In this document: positions 7,600-14,532 of the stretch, in pieces
How the letters are laid out: each line of letters starts with the position of its first letter
Numbering within the stretch: the first letter of the stretch is position 1
Notes under the pieces: generated by a model
The model's database searches: none
What the model saw: only the letters and a program-made list of their open reading frames with translations
What the model was told of the DNA's origin: nothing
Position numbers and translations under genes: made by a program
NCBI GenBank assembly: GCA_028679935.1
Contig: JAJRAL010000150.1
Coordinates: 1-18,997, forward strand
Direction: 5' to 3'
Origin: Methanomassiliicoccales archaeon
GTDB taxonomy: Archaea; Thermoplasmatota; Thermoplasmata; Methanomassiliicoccales; UBA472
DNA length: 18,997 bases

Positions 7600-9621
7600 G
7601 TGGGGGAGAGTGGGAGTCTGCACGCACAGCTGAGGTTCGTACCTACTGACCAGATGAAGGACAAGGACGCGATGGCGACCTCTGGCCCGATCGCATCCGC
7701 CAATGTCTGGAGGGTAGACCGGGTCGGCAACACCATGTTCATCTCGCCAGGCGTGGCGGACGCTCTGGGCATCAGTCAGGCCGACGGCTCCAGGCATAAG
7801 ATATTCGAGTTTGTCGACGCGGAGAGCGCGGAGGTGCTGAGAGGGCTCATCAAATCGAGATTCTCGCCGCCTAGGTACGCTTTCAGCGTGAAGAGGGCCG
7901 ACGGCAGCAAGTTCTACGCCAACGTCGCCTCGGCCCCCGAAGTGAAGGAAGAGGTAGGACCGATCGGAGCCCTGCTGGTAGGATCCGCAGGCGGCGATTC
8001 GGTGCTCGCGTGGGTCGAGACGGAGATGCCGTCGGCGGCCATCCCTCCGGCGAGGAGGACTCAGGAAGCGACGGTGAGGCTGCAGTACGAGAAGGAGGTG
8101 CTCGAGGTCATCATGGAGAACACCTTCGCCCACGTCGCCTACCTCGACAAGGACTTCAACTTCCTGAAGGTCAACGGAGCCTACGTAAGAGGTTCGGGAC
8201 ACAGCTCCGAGGAGCTAATGGGCAGGAACCATTTCGAGCTCTTTCCGAGCGAGGAGAACGAGAGGATCTTCGATCGGGTCCGGACATCAGGGATTAGCGC
8301 TGAGTTCAGGGCGCGCCCTTTCAAGTTCGGCAGCCATGTCAAGACCGAGGGCAGGTTCTGGGACTGGTCCCTTGTTCCGGTCAAAGACGACAAGGGGAAG
8401 GTGCAAGGCTTCGTCCTCTCGCTGGTGGACGTCTCGCAGCAGGTGGCCGACCGTGAATCGATCGAACGCCTGGCCGCCGAGGCCGACGCCGAGAAGCGCA
8501 GGTTGAGAGCGATACTTGACACATTGCCGGTTGGCGTCGTGATCATGGATGCGTCCGGGAAGCTGTTGGAGGCGAATGCGATCGCCGACAACACCTGGCG
8601 CGGGTTCCGACAGCATCAGGCGAAGCTAGACCCGAAGGAGTTCAAGGGCTGGTGGGCCGACACGGGAATCCCCCTCAAGCCTGACGACTGGGGATTCGCC
8701 CAGGCGCTCAAGACCGGGAGGCCACAGGTCGGCCATGTGGTCGACATCATGCGTCAGGATTCATCGAGGGGCACGATCATCGACTCATCCGCCCCGATAC
8801 GCGACTCCGCCGGGAAGGTCATCGGATCTGTCACGGTGATTCAGGACATCACCCATCAGAGGCAGCTTGAGCAGGATGCGCTAGAATCGAAGGCCAAAGC
8901 GGAACTCTACCTCGACATCGTGACCAAGGACCTGGGGTCCCTGAGCACAGCCGCGATCGAGCAAATGACATCGGCGATGAAGGCACCAAAGATCGAGGCG
9001 AAGGCGAAGAAGAAAATGGCCCAGTCGATGGAGGCGCTTGAGGAAGCGAACAAGCTCATCGACGTGGTCGAGAGGATCAAGAGGCTGGAGGGGCACGATC
9101 TCAAGTACGGAATGGTCGACGTGGGCCTCCTCCTATCAGACATCATCGAGAAGGAGACCAAGGAGAACAAGGACCGGCTCTCGATAGACTACAAGGCGCC
9201 GGCCTGGTTCACTACCAACGCCAACGGCATGCTGGAGGATGCGTTCCGATATGTGATCGAGGATTCGCTCTCGAAGGCCAAGGGGCCGGTCAACATGGAG
9301 ATACACATGGCGGACGCCTACGAGGGCGGCAAGCAGTATCACAAGATTGTCTTCGAGGACGACGTTTCGACGGGGGCATCCGATCAGAAGGCAGCCCTGT
9401 TCGCGCTGCCCCGGCGCGGCAAGGAGGGAACGACGGTCGACGATCTGAGGCTCTACTTGGTCCGGATGGTCGTGGAGGACCATCACGGCAGGATCTGGCT
9501 GGAGAGCCGGGTCCGCGATGACTGGAAGCACGGCCGAAGATACGTCGTGATGCTGCCGACCTCGGTGGTCCGGCAGGAAGTCCTTTCCGTTCATGGGAAC
9601 GCTGAAGACGAGCCAGAGTGA
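7600..9621 (+). CDS. PAS sensor protein with degenerate histidine-kinase core (pseudokinase)
   Basis: A 673-residue cytoplasmic sensor with no membrane segment. PAS-like domains lie at about 31-128, 164-282 and 300-418, followed by a histidine-kinase-like region (about 430-655). The H-box context AELYLD is clear, but the phospho-accepting His is replaced by Lys443 (IVTKDL). In the N-box the Asn position reads Asp555 (VIEDSL). The G1 box keeps Asp587 but reads FEDDVSTG, without the usual glycines, and the G2 glycines are replaced in VDDLRLYLVR. The fold remains recognisable up to the late strand motif HGRIWLES. Probably it does not autophosphorylate; it may bind ligands and regulate the neighbouring receivers or another kinase. 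The GTG start at 7600 has no clear Shine-Dalgarno; an ATG at 7654 is an alternative. The ORF itself is undamaged. Confidence 0.85.
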   Translation: MGESGSLHAQLRFVPTDQMKDKDAMATSGPIASANVWRVDRVGNTMFISPGVADALGISQADGSRHKIFEFVDAESAEVLRGLIKSRFSPPRYAFSVKRADGSKFYANVASAPEVKEEVGPIGALLVGSAGGDSVLAWVETEMPSAAIPPARRTQEATVRLQYEKEVLEVIMENTFAHVAYLDKDFNFLKVNGAYVRGSGHSSEELMGRNHFELFPSEENERIFDRVRTSGISAEFRARPFKFGSHVKTEGRFWDWSLVPVKDDKGKVQGFVLSLVDVSQQVADRESIERLAAEADAEKRRLRAILDTLPVGVVIMDASGKLLEANAIADNTWRGFRQHQAKLDPKEFKGWWADTGIPLKPDDWGFAQALKTGRPQVGHVVDIMRQDSSRGTIIDSSAPIRDSAGKVIGSVTVIQDITHQRQLEQDALESKAKAELYLDIVTKDLGSLSTAAIEQMTSAMKAPKIEAKAKKKMAQSMEALEEANKLIDVVERIKRLEGHDLKYGMVDVGLLLSDIIEKETKENKDRLSIDYKAPAWFTTNANGMLEDAFRYVIEDSLSKAKGPVNMEIHMADAYEGGKQYHKIVFEDDVSTGASDQKAALFALPRRGKEGTTVDDLRLYLVRMVVEDHHGRIWLESRVRDDWKHGRRYVVMLPTSVVRQEVLSVHGNAEDEPE

Positions 9622-9718
9622 AGGTCGCGAATGGACCGATGGCAAGCCCGAATTGCGTATGTGACCGCTGGACTCACGGATAAACGCCCTTCAATCGACG
9701 AAGAAGTGCGCAAAAGGA

Positions 9719-9725
9719 CTTATAC
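9719..9725 (+). promoter_or_regulatory. Candidate TATA box of the MEDS gene
   Basis: CTTATAC within an AT-richer stretch (9718-9750) in the 167-bp gap after the sensor gene. It predicts transcription near 9748, just before a strong Shine-Dalgarno GGAGG (9755-9759). A second AT-rich run (TTTTAATTT, 9732-9740) is an alternative. Confidence 0.4.
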
Positions 9726-9788
9726 CGGTCGTTTTAATTTGAACGCTTAAGCTAGGAGGCAGTAGACACGCCAAAGTGGACGTCGAAC

Positions 9789-10367
9789 GTGAGGCGGGGA
9801 GAGCACCTTGTACAATTCTGCGCATCGCCATCCCAGAAAGAGTCGGCGATAGTGGACCTCGTAGCCTGCGCCGGAGAACGCGAGAAGGTCGTGCTGTTCT
9901 CGGACTCGACCAAGCTCTCGTCTGCCGTAGGCAAGCGTGTCGGCAAGGCCCCGAAAGGCGCGGCGCGACTAAGCTGCCTTCCCGCCAAGGGGGTCGTCTA
10001 CCCGGAGGGCAGATTCGAGGTCACCGAGGTACTGGAGTCCATCCGAAAGACGATAGAGGGCCAGAGGGAGAGCGGCCAGACGTCCATGATCGTGGTCATC
10101 GACATGTCCTGGTTGCAGGAGAGGCCCGAATGGTTCAGGTCGTTCATGCAGGTCGACGTCTCGCTGAATCTCACCAAGTTCCGCTTCCCAGTCACCTTGG
10201 TATGCCAATACGATCTCGCCTCCCTCTCAGCGGAGGAGGTCGAGACGATCAACTCGGTGCACGCCGTGGCAATGACCGATGGAAAGGTCTCGAGGAACTT
10301 CTGGCTGATCCCTCGCAGGGGCGGCACATTCGAGGACATGGGCCTCGTTCCAGAGGAAAGTCAGTAG
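9789..10367 (+). CDS. Stand-alone MEDS-domain sensory protein
   Basis: A 192-residue protein that is essentially one MEDS domain (methanogen/methylotroph DcmR sensory domain, RecA-like fold). Features: the N-terminal GEHLVQF with His6, a central VVIDMSWL (102-109), where other members have a Met-Ser-Trp, and LVCQYD (137-142). MEDS domains usually sit on histidine kinases or DcmR-like regulators and are proposed to sense small carbon compounds; here no output domain is attached. GTG at 9789 is the only canonical start, but it has no Shine-Dalgarno. GGAGG at 9755-9759 lies 8 nt before an in-frame ACG at 9768, which would add seven residues. It follows the pseudokinase in the same orientation and is convergent with the stomatin gene (25-bp gap). 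It is probably part of the local signalling module. Confidence 0.8.
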   Translation: MRRGEHLVQFCASPSQKESAIVDLVACAGEREKVVLFSDSTKLSSAVGKRVGKAPKGAARLSCLPAKGVVYPEGRFEVTEVLESIRKTIEGQRESGQTSMIVVIDMSWLQERPEWFRSFMQVDVSLNLTKFRFPVTLVCQYDLASLSAEEVETINSVHAVAMTDGKVSRNFWLIPRRGGTFEDMGLVPEESQ

Positions 10368-10392
10368 TCCCTCCGCTGCCTTCCGTCGCAGC

Positions 10393-11532
10393 CTAGGCCT
10401 GGGAGTCCGGTTGCTCCTTTCTCTCCAGCTTCTGTGCCTTCGATTTGTCCCTCTTGGCAATCTCGGCGATCTGTTCGGCTTCGACCCTTTCCTCTTCCAT
10501 CGTCTCCTCGATCGTCCTGAGGTCGCTGTGAAGCTCATCCGGCCTCGGGATAGGTCCCAGTATGTCGTCGGCCTTTCCCACGATCTTCTCGACCTCATCG
10601 ACCTTGGAGATCTCCCTCTCCGGGACCGTTCTTCCGGTCCCGAGGTACTCGGAGATGCCCTCGACCAACTTCGTAACCTCGAACGGCAGGATCCACTTCG
10701 TGGACGCTCCGTTCCCAATCGAGGTCATTGTATCTAGCGAGAGGACTGTGAGAGCCTTCGAATCGAGGGTGCTCGCGCCCACGGATAGAACGCGCAGCCG
10801 CTGCGCTTCGCCCTGCGCCCGCAGGATGATCGCGAACCTCTCCCCTTCCGCTTCCAGTATCTTCGCCTGTCTCAACCCTTCGGCTTGGAGGATTCTGGAA
10901 CGCTTCTCACCTTCTGCGTTGAGGATCGCCGCCTTCTTCGAACCGTCGGCCTGCAGGATTGCGGCGCGCCTCAGCCTTTCCGCCGAGGTCTGCTCTTCCA
11001 TCGCCTGTTTGACCTTCGCCGCGGGGTCGACCTCACGTATCTCGACCGCCTCGACCCTTACTCCCCACTTGTCTGTCGTCTCATCCAGCACGTCTCTGAG
11101 GTGGACGTTGATTCTCTCTCGGTTGGACAGGATCTCGTCTAGTTCCATGTCGCCTATGATCGAACGGAGGGTCGTCTGCGCGAGGTAGACCGTCGCCGCC
11201 CGGTAGTTCTGGACCTCGAAGTACGCCTTTCTGGGGTCGATCACACGGGTGTAGATAATCGCGTCCACGTTAGTCGGCGAGTTGTCCTTGGTGATCACTT
11301 CCTGGCGCGGGACATCCAGGACTACGGTCCTCAAGTCGATCTTCACGACCTCGCTGACGAGCGGAGCCACGTAGTTGAAGCCCGTGTTCAGGATCCTCAT
11401 GAACTTGCCAAGCCGCATGTAGACTGCCTGTTCATAGGGCCTCACGATTCGGATCCCGTTCGCGATTATCACGACGACCGCGATGATGGCCAGGACCAGA
11501 AGGGCAATGATCGTTACGTCAACTTCTGCCAT
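10393..11532 (-). CDS. Stomatin/SPFH (slipin-type) membrane protein
   Basis: A 379-residue SPFH-domain protein. One N-terminal membrane helix (about 7-25) is followed by the SPFH/band-7 domain (about 28-190, starting at the PYEQAVYMRLGKF region). A helical segment then holds five back-to-back 11-residue repeats of the form I-L-x-A-[DEQ]-G (192-246), ending in a long charged tail to 379. The tail is longer than in minimal prokaryotic stomatins. The ATG at 11532 has GGAGGATG 5 nt upstream. It lies 12 bp downstream of a short NfeD gene, the classic NfeD-stomatin operon. Such pairs form oligomeric membrane scaffolds linked to membrane protein quality control. Family call firm; precise role unknown. 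Confidence 0.95.
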   Translation of the reverse strand: MAEVDVTIIALLVLAIIAVVVIIANGIRIVRPYEQAVYMRLGKFMRILNTGFNYVAPLVSEVVKIDLRTVVLDVPRQEVITKDNSPTNVDAIIYTRVIDPRKAYFEVQNYRAATVYLAQTTLRSIIGDMELDEILSNRERINVHLRDVLDETTDKWGVRVEAVEIREVDPAAKVKQAMEEQTSAERLRRAAILQADGSKKAAILNAEGEKRSRILQAEGLRQAKILEAEGERFAIILRAQGEAQRLRVLSVGASTLDSKALTVLSLDTMTSIGNGASTKWILPFEVTKLVEGISEYLGTGRTVPEREISKVDEVEKIVGKADDILGPIPRPDELHSDLRTIEETMEEERVEAEQIAEIAKRDKSKAQKLERKEQPDSQA

Positions 11533-11544
11533 GATTACATCCTC

Positions 11545-12012
11545 CTAACAAACGCCCTCTTTCTTCTCCGTTTCCTCTACTACCACATGCACGCCTTCGC
11601 TGTTGGTGACGATGACCTGCTTGCCGACCGGGATTGTGCAGTTTGCCATGGCACTCCACGTGTCGTGCTCGATTCTGACCTTTCCCTTGAGATCGTCCGG
11701 CCTGACCTCCACCGTCACAACGCCACGCTTGCCGATCAGCGAGGTGGCGACCGTGGTCTCGGGGGGTCCCGGCGGCGCGAGCCTCTGGTAAAGCCGGATG
11801 GTCAAGAACGTCGTCGGTATCAGCACGACCGCCGCGGCTATCGGAGCCCACCACGAGAGCAGGAAGTCAGGTATCAGGAGTCCGAGGCAGCCTAGTATGA
11901 TCAACACTGTTGCAGGGACTAGGATGAAGTTGCCTGGGGCTGCGGCTTCGATTAGCAGCATGACCACGCCGATTACTATGAACGCGAGCGAAAGCTCGGT
12001 AGCCAGGTCCAT
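11545..12012 (-). CDS. Short NfeD protein (membrane plus OB-fold)
   Basis: A 155-residue NfeD of the truncated class, lacking the N-terminal ClpP-like serine protease domain. Three hydrophobic helices (about 7-27, 30-50 and 53-75) are followed by an OB-fold domain (about 88-150) with the family pattern GKRGVVTVEV, a central DTWSA and a terminal EGVHVVVEE. It acts as the partner of the stomatin encoded immediately downstream. The ATG at 12012 has no Shine-Dalgarno, but a TATA box is centred about 25 bp upstream, so the mRNA is probably leaderless. Confidence 0.92.
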   Translation of the reverse strand: MDLATELSLAFIVIGVVMLLIEAAAPGNFILVPATVLIILGCLGLLIPDFLLSWWAPIAAAVVLIPTTFLTIRLYQRLAPPGPPETTVATSLIGKRGVVTVEVRPDDLKGKVRIEHDTWSAMANCTIPVGKQVIVTNSEGVHVVVEETEKKEGVC

Positions 12013-12032
12013 TGTCCGTTAAATGATGGTCT

Positions 12033-12040
12033 AAGTATTT
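12033..12040 (-). promoter_or_regulatory. TATA box of the NfeD-stomatin operon
   Basis: AAATACTT on the minus strand, preceded by TTCCC. Its centre is about 25 bp from the A of the NfeD ATG, so transcription should start at or next to the start codon (leaderless). The rest of the 121-bp gap to the permease stop shows nothing else. Confidence 0.6.
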
Positions 12041-12133
12041 GGGAATATTGCCCGTGAGGGGTAGTTTGTGGACAACCAGGACAAAGGACGCCTGTCTACA
12101 GCCTTCCTCGCGCACCGCCGCCGATCTTCTCGT

Positions 12134-13447
12134 CTAGGCGGTGATGGTCAGGAGGATGATCGAGACGAGCAGTGTGATGACGGTTATCGGCAGGCCGGCC
12201 TTGACGAACTTCCAGAATGAGATTTCGACCCCCATCCGTTCGCCGCTCTCCGCCACGATCACGTTCGCCGCCGCGCCGAGGATCGTCGCGTTGCCGGCAA
12301 GGGTGCTGCTCGCCGCTAGTGTCAGCCACAGCGTGGTGCTACCCAAGGTGACAAGGAAGGGCGAGAGTAGCATCACGGCCGGCACGTTGCTGATGAGGTT
12401 GGAGAGGATCCCGCTGAATGCCGTCAGCCCGGGAACGCTGGTCAGCCCCTCTCCGGTGCTCTCGAAGATCGACACCATCTCGTTCATCAGGCCGGAGACC
12501 TCGACGCCCTTCAACACGATGAACAGGCCGACGAAGAACAGCAGCAGCGTCCAGTCGACGCCGCCGAGGATGGATTTGGCGCTGGCCTGGCGATTGAAGA
12601 GGGGCAGGGCGAAGAGGACGACCGTGCCTCCGACGATTGCCACGATTGAGAGCGGCATGCCGATCACCGACGAGAAGACGAAGCCAAGGAACACTACCAC
12701 TAGCACGCCCAGGACGATGTAGACGCTCTTGTGCATGCCCTCGAAGTTGATCTTGCAGCGTGCCGCCTCACAGTCGATCGGCCGGCTGACCTCTTTGGGG
12801 AAGAACCGTCTCGGCTTGGTCTCGGCCTGACCGAGCTTCAGGTCCCTCCTGAAGACGAACCATATGAGCACGATCGCGACGAAGAGGGAGATCGCCGCCA
12901 CTGGCAGCAACCGGGCCGAGAAATCGACGAAGGGGATGCCCGACTGCGCCGCGATGAAGACGTTCTGTGGGTTGCCGACCTCGGTCGCCACGCTGCCGAT
13001 GTTGGCGGACACCGCCTCCGCGACAAGGAACGGTATCGGGTTGACCTTTATCAGCCGACAGGTCTGGATGATGATCGGGGTGAAGAGGAGCACCACCGCG
13101 TCGTTCAGGATCAGTGCGGAGAGGACCGCGGTCGCGACCATGATCATGACGAGGAACTCGAAGAGGTTCTTCGACGATCCGATGATGCGCAGCGAGACCC
13201 AGGTGAAGAACCCGCAGAGCTGGAGCGAGGCGACGAGCAGCATCATCCCGAGGAGCAGGGCCAGGATGTTCAGGTCGATGGCATCGATCGCCTCCTGGGG
13301 CGTCACCACCCCGAGCACGATCATGAGCGCGGCGCCGAGCATCGCCACCGCGGGACGCTCGATGTTGAACCAGCGGAACCTGCGGATGGAGATGAGCACG
13401 TAGGTGACGACGAAGACTATCAGAGCCAGCCACAGCTCAGTCTGCAT
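12134..13447 (-). CDS. ArsB/NhaD-type permease (ion transporter superfamily)
   Basis: A 437-residue polytopic membrane protein of the ArsB/NhaD/SLC13-like superfamily, with about 11-12 hydrophobic segments in two halves. Re-entrant signature loops are visible in both halves: SANIGSVATEVGNPQNVF in the first, and SNLISNVPAV with LAGNATILGAAAN in the second. A hydrophilic central loop carries two cysteines five residues apart (IDCEAARCK). The ion or anion carried cannot be told from sequence; arsenite, Na+/H+ exchange and dicarboxylate/sulfate are all known in the superfamily. I chose ATG at 13447. A longer frame starts with GTG at 13471, but that codon overlaps the TATA box, whose centre is 27 bp from this ATG, so the mRNA is probably leaderless. 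It lies just downstream of an Lrp-type regulator. Confidence 0.9.
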   Translation of the reverse strand: MQTELWLALIVFVVTYVLISIRRFRWFNIERPAVAMLGAALMIVLGVVTPQEAIDAIDLNILALLLGMMLLVASLQLCGFFTWVSLRIIGSSKNLFEFLVMIMVATAVLSALILNDAVVLLFTPIIIQTCRLIKVNPIPFLVAEAVSANIGSVATEVGNPQNVFIAAQSGIPFVDFSARLLPVAAISLFVAIVLIWFVFRRDLKLGQAETKPRRFFPKEVSRPIDCEAARCKINFEGMHKSVYIVLGVLVVVFLGFVFSSVIGMPLSIVAIVGGTVVLFALPLFNRQASAKSILGGVDWTLLLFFVGLFIVLKGVEVSGLMNEMVSIFESTGEGLTSVPGLTAFSGILSNLISNVPAVMLLSPFLVTLGSTTLWLTLAASSTLAGNATILGAAANVIVAESGERMGVEISFWKFVKAGLPITVITLLVSIILLTITA

Positions 13448-13470
13448 CCTCGCGGAAATGAGAAAGGCCA

Positions 13471-13477
13471 CTTATAG
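13471..13477 (-). promoter_or_regulatory. TATA box of the permease gene
   Basis: CTATAAG on the minus strand in the 51-bp gap between the Lrp-type regulator and the permease. Its centre lies 27 bp before the permease ATG at 13447, giving a leaderless transcript and deciding the start codon. Confidence 0.65.
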
Positions 13478-13492
13478 AGCTTTCATAGGCTC
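13477..13492. promoter_or_regulatory. Imperfect dyad beside the permease TATA box
   Basis: GAGC-N8-GCTC directly upstream of, and touching, the TATA box. Lrp/AsnC proteins bind short AT-centred dyads near promoters, and one is encoded next door, so this could be its operator. The arms are only 4 bp, so chance is a real possibility. Confidence 0.25.
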
Positions 13493-13498
13493 CACGAA

Positions 13499-13915
13499 TC
13501 ACACGCCAGGATAGCGGAGAACAGTGCCCAGCACCATGGAGACATCGAAGTTCGTGAAACCGAGGGGCTTGATCTTCTTGTCGATGATCTCCACCAGCTC
13601 GCGGTTCGAGCCGGCCCTGATCCTCATCAGCACCCGTCTCTCGCCAGTCAGGTGCAGGATCTCGGAGACGTTCTTGATCGACATCAGGGCCGCGACCGCC
13701 TGGGTCGTCGTACTGGGATCGATGTCGGCGGAGACGTACGCATCGGTCCCAATCCCCATCCGCGCCTCGTCCACTATGGCCGAGTAGCCGAGGATGACGC
13801 GTTCGTCCTCCATGCGCTTGATCCGGTCGCGGATCGTAGAAGGTGAGCGGTTCAGGGCCTCCCCGATCTGCTCATATGTCAGCTTGGCATCCTTCTGAAG
13901 CATCTGGATAATCAT
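13499..13915 (-). CDS. Lrp/AsnC-family transcription regulator
   Basis: An N-terminal winged helix (KDAKLTYEQIGEALNRSPST then RDRIKRME) is followed by an Lrp-type RAM ligand-binding domain (about 45-138). Length from the ATG is 138 residues, slightly short. Upstream in frame the codons read Q-D-D-L-D-A before the ATG, which is the usual start of helix 1 in this family (LDxxD). The true start is therefore probably upstream, perhaps CTG at 13936, which has GGAGAG about 10 nt before it; no ATG, GTG or TTG exists between there and the in-frame stop at 13976. The gene follows the NUDIX gene by about 56 bp (35 bp for the CTG start), probably co-transcribed, and precedes the permease, its likely target. 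Its effector is unknown. Confidence 0.9.
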   Translation of the reverse strand: MIIQMLQKDAKLTYEQIGEALNRSPSTIRDRIKRMEDERVILGYSAIVDEARMGIGTDAYVSADIDPSTTTQAVAALMSIKNVSEILHLTGERRVLMRIRAGSNRELVEIIDKKIKPLGFTNFDVSMVLGTVLRYPGV

Positions 13916-13971
13916 CGCATCGAGATCGTCCTGCAGGGACCCACACTCTCCTTCCTTCCGATTGGAGATTC

Positions 13972-14463
13972 TCAGTTATGCTTCTTTGCCTTCTTGGAAC
14001 GTTGGAGGGCTTCCGATCTCAGGTAGTCGCGGATGATCCTGGAATGGTCGAAGGCCAGCTTGGGGACCCGGTCTAGGTCGAGAAGCTCCACGGTGGCCGC
14101 ATCGCTTCCCGGAACGATGCTCTTGTCAGCGGCTTCTAGGACGAAGACGATGCTGATGGTGTGCCCTCTCGGGTCCCGCTCTGGGTCCGAGTAAACGCCC
14201 AGCAGCCGGACGATGCGGGTGGATAGTCCCGTTTCCTCTCTGACCTCGCGTCGTACCGCGTCCTCCACCTTCTCGCCGTACTCGACGAAGCCGCCAGGCA
14301 GCGCGAGCTCGCCCTTAAAAGGTGGCCGGTCTCTCTTCACCAGGACGATCCGATCGTCGATCACTACTATGCCATCGACGGTCAGGGCCGGCCTCTGGTA
14401 CGTCTTCGATATCTCTTCTATGTCATCCGCCCCTTCGCGGTCGATCGCGCCCTCCTTCCTCAT
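13972..14463 (-). CDS. NUDIX hydrolase, ADP-ribose pyrophosphatase-like
   Basis: A 163-residue NUDIX hydrolase with an exact Nudix box, GX5EX7REVREETGL (residues 58-80 from this start), which binds the catalytic metals. The segment GVYSDPERDPRGH just after the box is typical of archaeal ADP-ribose pyrophosphatase-like members, so hydrolysis of ADP-ribose or a related nucleotide diphosphate derivative is likely; the substrate is not proven. I chose ATG at 14463, which has GGAGCAGGG upstream. A longer frame begins at ATG 14499, but that lies only about 7 bp from the TATA centre and so would be outside the transcript. It is divergent from NOG1 and upstream of the Lrp-type regulator on the same strand. 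Confidence 0.93.
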   Translation of the reverse strand: MRKEGAIDREGADDIEEISKTYQRPALTVDGIVVIDDRIVLVKRDRPPFKGELALPGGFVEYGEKVEDAVRREVREETGLSTRIVRLLGVYSDPERDPRGHTISIVFVLEAADKSIVPGSDAATVELLDLDRVPKLAFDHSRIIRDYLRSEALQRSKKAKKHN

Positions 14464-14502
14464 GGGATACCCTGCTCCAGACCAGGTAGGTCGAGGCATA
14501 GC

Positions 14503-14510
14503 TTATTAAT
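14503..14510. promoter_or_regulatory. Shared TATA element for divergent NUDIX and NOG1 genes
   Basis: TTATTAAT is near-palindromic and is the only AT-rich run in the 69-bp gap. Read rightward, its centre is 26-27 bp from GTG 14533 of NOG1, giving a leaderless mRNA. Read leftward it predicts transcription near 14480, about 17 nt before the NUDIX ATG at 14463, with a Shine-Dalgarno in the leader. One TATA element could therefore serve both strands. Confidence 0.5.
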
Positions 14511-14532
14511 CGCTTTGTGCTTAGGCGCGTTC

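Noticed and set aside
9776..10396. Alternative frame over the MEDS gene starting with GTG at 9776
   Set aside because: It is better spaced from GGAGG than GTG 9789, but the translation is Arg/Gly-rich without domains, while the MEDS frame matches its family from its first residues.
12013..12133. Possible small gene or RNA between NfeD and the permease
   Set aside because: Apart from the NfeD TATA box, I see no start with a Shine-Dalgarno, no tRNA-like arms and no strong hairpin.
12731..13477. Plus-strand open frame of 248 codons opposite the permease
   Set aside because: Its product is a very Asp/Glu/Arg/His-rich mirror of the hydrophobic permease; no start signal or domain, and the permease family match is firm.
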